Shown here in pieces: positions 62,015 to 64,000 of a stretch of DNA of 64,000 nucleotides; the first letter of the stretch is position 1, and each line of letters opens with the position of its first letter. The notes under the pieces are model-generated. The model was given only the letters and a program-made list of their open reading frames with translations. It had not been told where the DNA came from and searched no databases. The stretch lies in assembly GCA_030429565.1 (NCBI GenBank), contig JAUIFE010000019.1, forward strand, positions 1 to 64,000, given 5' to 3'. A program made the translations under genes and the position numbers. This DNA is from Holophagae bacterium (lineage in GTDB: Bacteria > Acidobacteriota > Holophagae > Acanthopleuribacterales > Acanthopleuribacteraceae).

Positions 62015-62197
62015 CCCGTTTGCTCACGGTGGTTTATCCCGTGAGCGCGAATGGGTTGACCCCGTCCGGCGCGGCCCTTGTGGCTGCGCTTGATTTCCAT
62101 TTATATTGATTTGGTGCGACCCCGGTAAACCCCCACAAAGGGCCGACCTCGTCTGCTCTACGTTGGATCTATCTTTGTCGAGCGAACTGAGTGTCTT
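62015..62197. other. Imperfect hairpin region after acyltransferase pair
   Basis: GCTCACGG pairs with CCGTGAGC (about 62020-62045), without a T-run after it. It may slow or partly stop transcription before the exporter gene, which probably belongs to the same operon. Confidence 0.3.
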
Positions 62198-64000
62198 ATG
62201 AAACAAGGTTTTTTGCCCCGCCGGCTACCGCTGCATTTGGTGCGTTTTGCCGCCCATCGGCCTGTGACCGTTTTAGTTTGTGCCGCCATTCTTTTGGCCG
62301 GGGCCGCCTTCCTCGCCACACGCGTGCGCATTGCCGCCGATATTTTGGCGCTGATTCCCGAGAACAATCCCAGCGTTGACGAATTTCGCACCACCATGGA
62401 GCGTTTTGGTTCGATTGACATTTTGCTGGTTGGTTTAGAGCTCAACCCGGAGCGCGATCTCGAGGCCGATACCACCTACGCCGATATCCTCGTCGAAGAA
62501 ATGCGCGCCTCCGACAACATTAATTGGGTCGAATACCGGTTGCAGGATTTTACCGCCGCCTCTGACGAGTTGCTTGACCGGGTCGCTTTATTTCTGCCGC
62601 CCGAGAAGGTGCCCGCTTTTGCCGCCAAATTCCAGCCCGAGGGTTTGGACCAGACCGCCGCCCAACTGGCTGAACGGGTTAAGTCTCCGTTTAGTCTCGG
62701 TGTGAAAGAGCTGATCCAAAAGGACCCACTTGGTATCTTGCCGTTGTTGGTCGGTGACCTCATGCAGGGTGACTTGGGTTCGCGCTTCGACAGCGACTCC
62801 GGTTACATCATTGACCGTGAGGGTCGCTACCTCATGATTTTTGTCAAGCCGAACGGCGTTGCCGCCAATCTACCGTTTGACCGCAAGCTGATGGCCGAGT
62901 TGGCCGACATTGAAAAACGCGTCAACGAAAGCTGGGCCGAGGATGAGTGGACGGGCGCACCACCACGGGTGCTTTACGCCGGTGGTTATGCGGCCGCGCT
63001 CGAGGACAGCCGGCTGATTACGCGCGATATGGCGCTGGGCGCCGTGGTGGCCCTCGCCTTGGTTGTGGGTCTGTTTACCCTTGCTTTCGCACGTCTTAAC
63101 GCCATTTTGATTTCGTTGGCGCCTTTGGTGACCGGCTTGGTGTTGACCTTTGCCTTCGTTGCGCTTGTGCTTGGCCGGCTCAATGCGGCGACTTCGGCCT
63201 TTGCCGCGCTGCTGATTGGGTTAGGCATTGACTTTATCATTGTGCTTTACAGTCGTTATCTCGAAGAGCGCCGCGCCGGCGGTGACCACGAGCAGGCCAT
63301 TACCGCCATGGGTCAACACACCGCTATCGGTGTTTTACTGGGTGCGGTGACCACCGCCGCCACCTTCTACGCCTTCCTCATCTCTGGTTTTAAAGGTTTG
63401 GCCGAATTGGGGCTGCTGACCGGCACCGGCATTTTAATTGTGGTGGCCACCGTCTTCTTAATCCTGCCCGCCCTGTTAACCCTTTTGGAGCGGCATCGCG
63501 ATGAGAGCCGTTTTCGCCTGCACGCCTTTGGTTTAGAGAAACTGTGCGTCTGGAGCCACAATCACGCCCGGGTCGTGCTGCTAATTGGCGGCGTGGTGAC
63601 TCTGGTACTCGGCGCCTTTACCGTGAACCTGCGGTACGACGACGATTTGATGAACATGCGCGCCACCGACAGCAACAGTGCGGCCAATATGCGTTCCCTC
63701 ATGAATGCCTTTGGTACCCGTTTTGTACCGCTGATGCTGCGCGTCGACGGTGCCACCGAAGACGAGGCCTTGACCCGTGCGCGTGCCGTGATGGATGAGC
63801 TCAAGACCTTGGTGGCCGGTGGCGATTTGGCCAAGATTGATTCTCCGGTCACGTTTTTACCCAGCCACGAACAGCAACTGGCGACCTTGGCCGCTTTGCG
63901 CGAGGTTGCGGTTGATCGCGAAGCGTTTCTCGCCAACTTTGACGCGGCACTCGACCGTCATGGCTTAAACGCCAAACCCTTTCACGAGGCCGTGATGCCG
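62198..64000 (+). CDS. MMPL/RND-family exporter (3' end beyond window)
   Basis: At least 601 codons, open to the window edge. An N-terminal membrane helix (about 22-42) is followed by a large periplasmic loop (about 45-265). A block of five helices lies at about 270-425, with the family core LLIGLGIDFIIVLYSRYLEE. A second periplasmic domain follows, starting near residue 470. Members export lipids, including hopanoids (HpnN), mycolates and aryl polyenes. Downstream of a PlsC/GNAT pair, lipid or N-acyl-lipid export is a natural guess. ATG 62198 lacks a strong ribosome site. Confidence 0.85.
   Translation, partial: MKQGFLPRRLPLHLVRFAAHRPVTVLVCAAILLAGAAFLATRVRIAADILALIPENNPSVDEFRTTMERFGSIDILLVGLELNPERDLEADTTYADILVEEMRASDNINWVEYRLQDFTAASDELLDRVALFLPPEKVPAFAAKFQPEGLDQTAAQLAERVKSPFSLGVKELIQKDPLGILPLLVGDLMQGDLGSRFDSDSGYIIDREGRYLMIFVKPNGVAANLPFDRKLMAELADIEKRVNESWAEDEWTGAPPRVLYAGGYAAALEDSRLITRDMALGAVVALALVVGLFTLAFARLNAILISLAPLVTGLVLTFAFVALVLGRLNAATSAFAALLIGLGIDFIIVLYSRYLEERRAGGDHEQAITAMGQHTAIGVLLGAVTTAATFYAFLISGFKGLAELGLLTGTGILIVVATVFLILPALLTLLERHRDESRFRLHAFGLEKLCVWSHNHARVVLLIGGVVTLVLGAFTVNLRYDDDLMNMRATDSNSAANMRSLMNAFGTRFVPLMLRVDGATEDEALTRARAVMDELKTLVAGGDLAKIDSPVTFLPSHEQQLATLAALREVAVDREAFLANFDAALDRHGLNAKPFHEAVMP

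Overview
The window looks like a chromosomal segment of a Gram-negative, moderately GC-rich bacterium. It carries a TonB-dependent receptor with an N-terminal carboxypeptidase-regulatory domain, a complete MoxR/Bat operon, lipoproteins and a full Ysc-type type III secretion system (T3SS). The first two traits together are common in Acidobacteriota (for example Holophagae/Acanthopleuribacter-like marine lineages). No rRNA or marker gene is present, so this placement is only an inference. No tRNA, rRNA, CRISPR array or insertion sequence was seen.

Region 1 (1-24.3 kb) is mostly housekeeping. It holds a multi-PAS histidine kinase whose N-terminus matches the copper/ethylene-binding domain of plant ETR1, followed by an Rcp1-like response regulator. 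Convergent to these is an eight-gene moxR-DUF58-bat operon. Next come a lipid kinase, a TonB receptor, divergent argG/argR around an ARG-box-like operator, a secreted hypothetical protein, a crotonase, a gene-poor kilobase and a stand-alone AAA-like ATPase.

Region 2 (22.2-46.5 kb) is the T3SS, in four blocks. (a) sctX-sctY-sctV on the minus strand. (b) A plus-strand translocator operon: a DUF1521/MIIA autocleavage protein, then LcrG-like, LcrV-like, SycD/LcrH, YopB-like and YopD-like genes. This is the lcrGVH-yopBD order with an extra leading gene. (c) Two CesT-type chaperones and a candidate papain-like effector on the minus strand. (d) A long plus-strand operon: a YscB-like chaperone, sctD, yscE-like, sctF, sctG, sctI, sctJ, sctK, sctL, sctN, sctO, sctP, sctQ, sctR, sctS, sctT, sctU, sctW (YopN-TyeA fusion) and sycN. 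The secretin sctC and an ExsA/LcrF-type activator are absent. Three of the operon heads share a two-part element, TTCRRYCA-N16-CGTGTAG, which I propose is the T3SS-specific promoter or activator site.

Region 3 (46.5-52 kb) is an array of phage-tail-collar (MdpB-like) genes. Two tandem copies of a three-gene cassette are separated by a scrambled remnant and flanked on both sides by decayed C-terminal fragments.

Region 4 (52-64 kb) returns to metabolism: a lipoprotein, a reverse-transsulfuration pair (CBS/cysteine-synthase-like plus cystathionine gamma-lyase/synthase), glycogen phosphorylase, a DHH phosphoesterase, and a PlsC-like acyltransferase / FeeM-like GNAT / MMPL exporter set. The exporter gene runs off the right edge.
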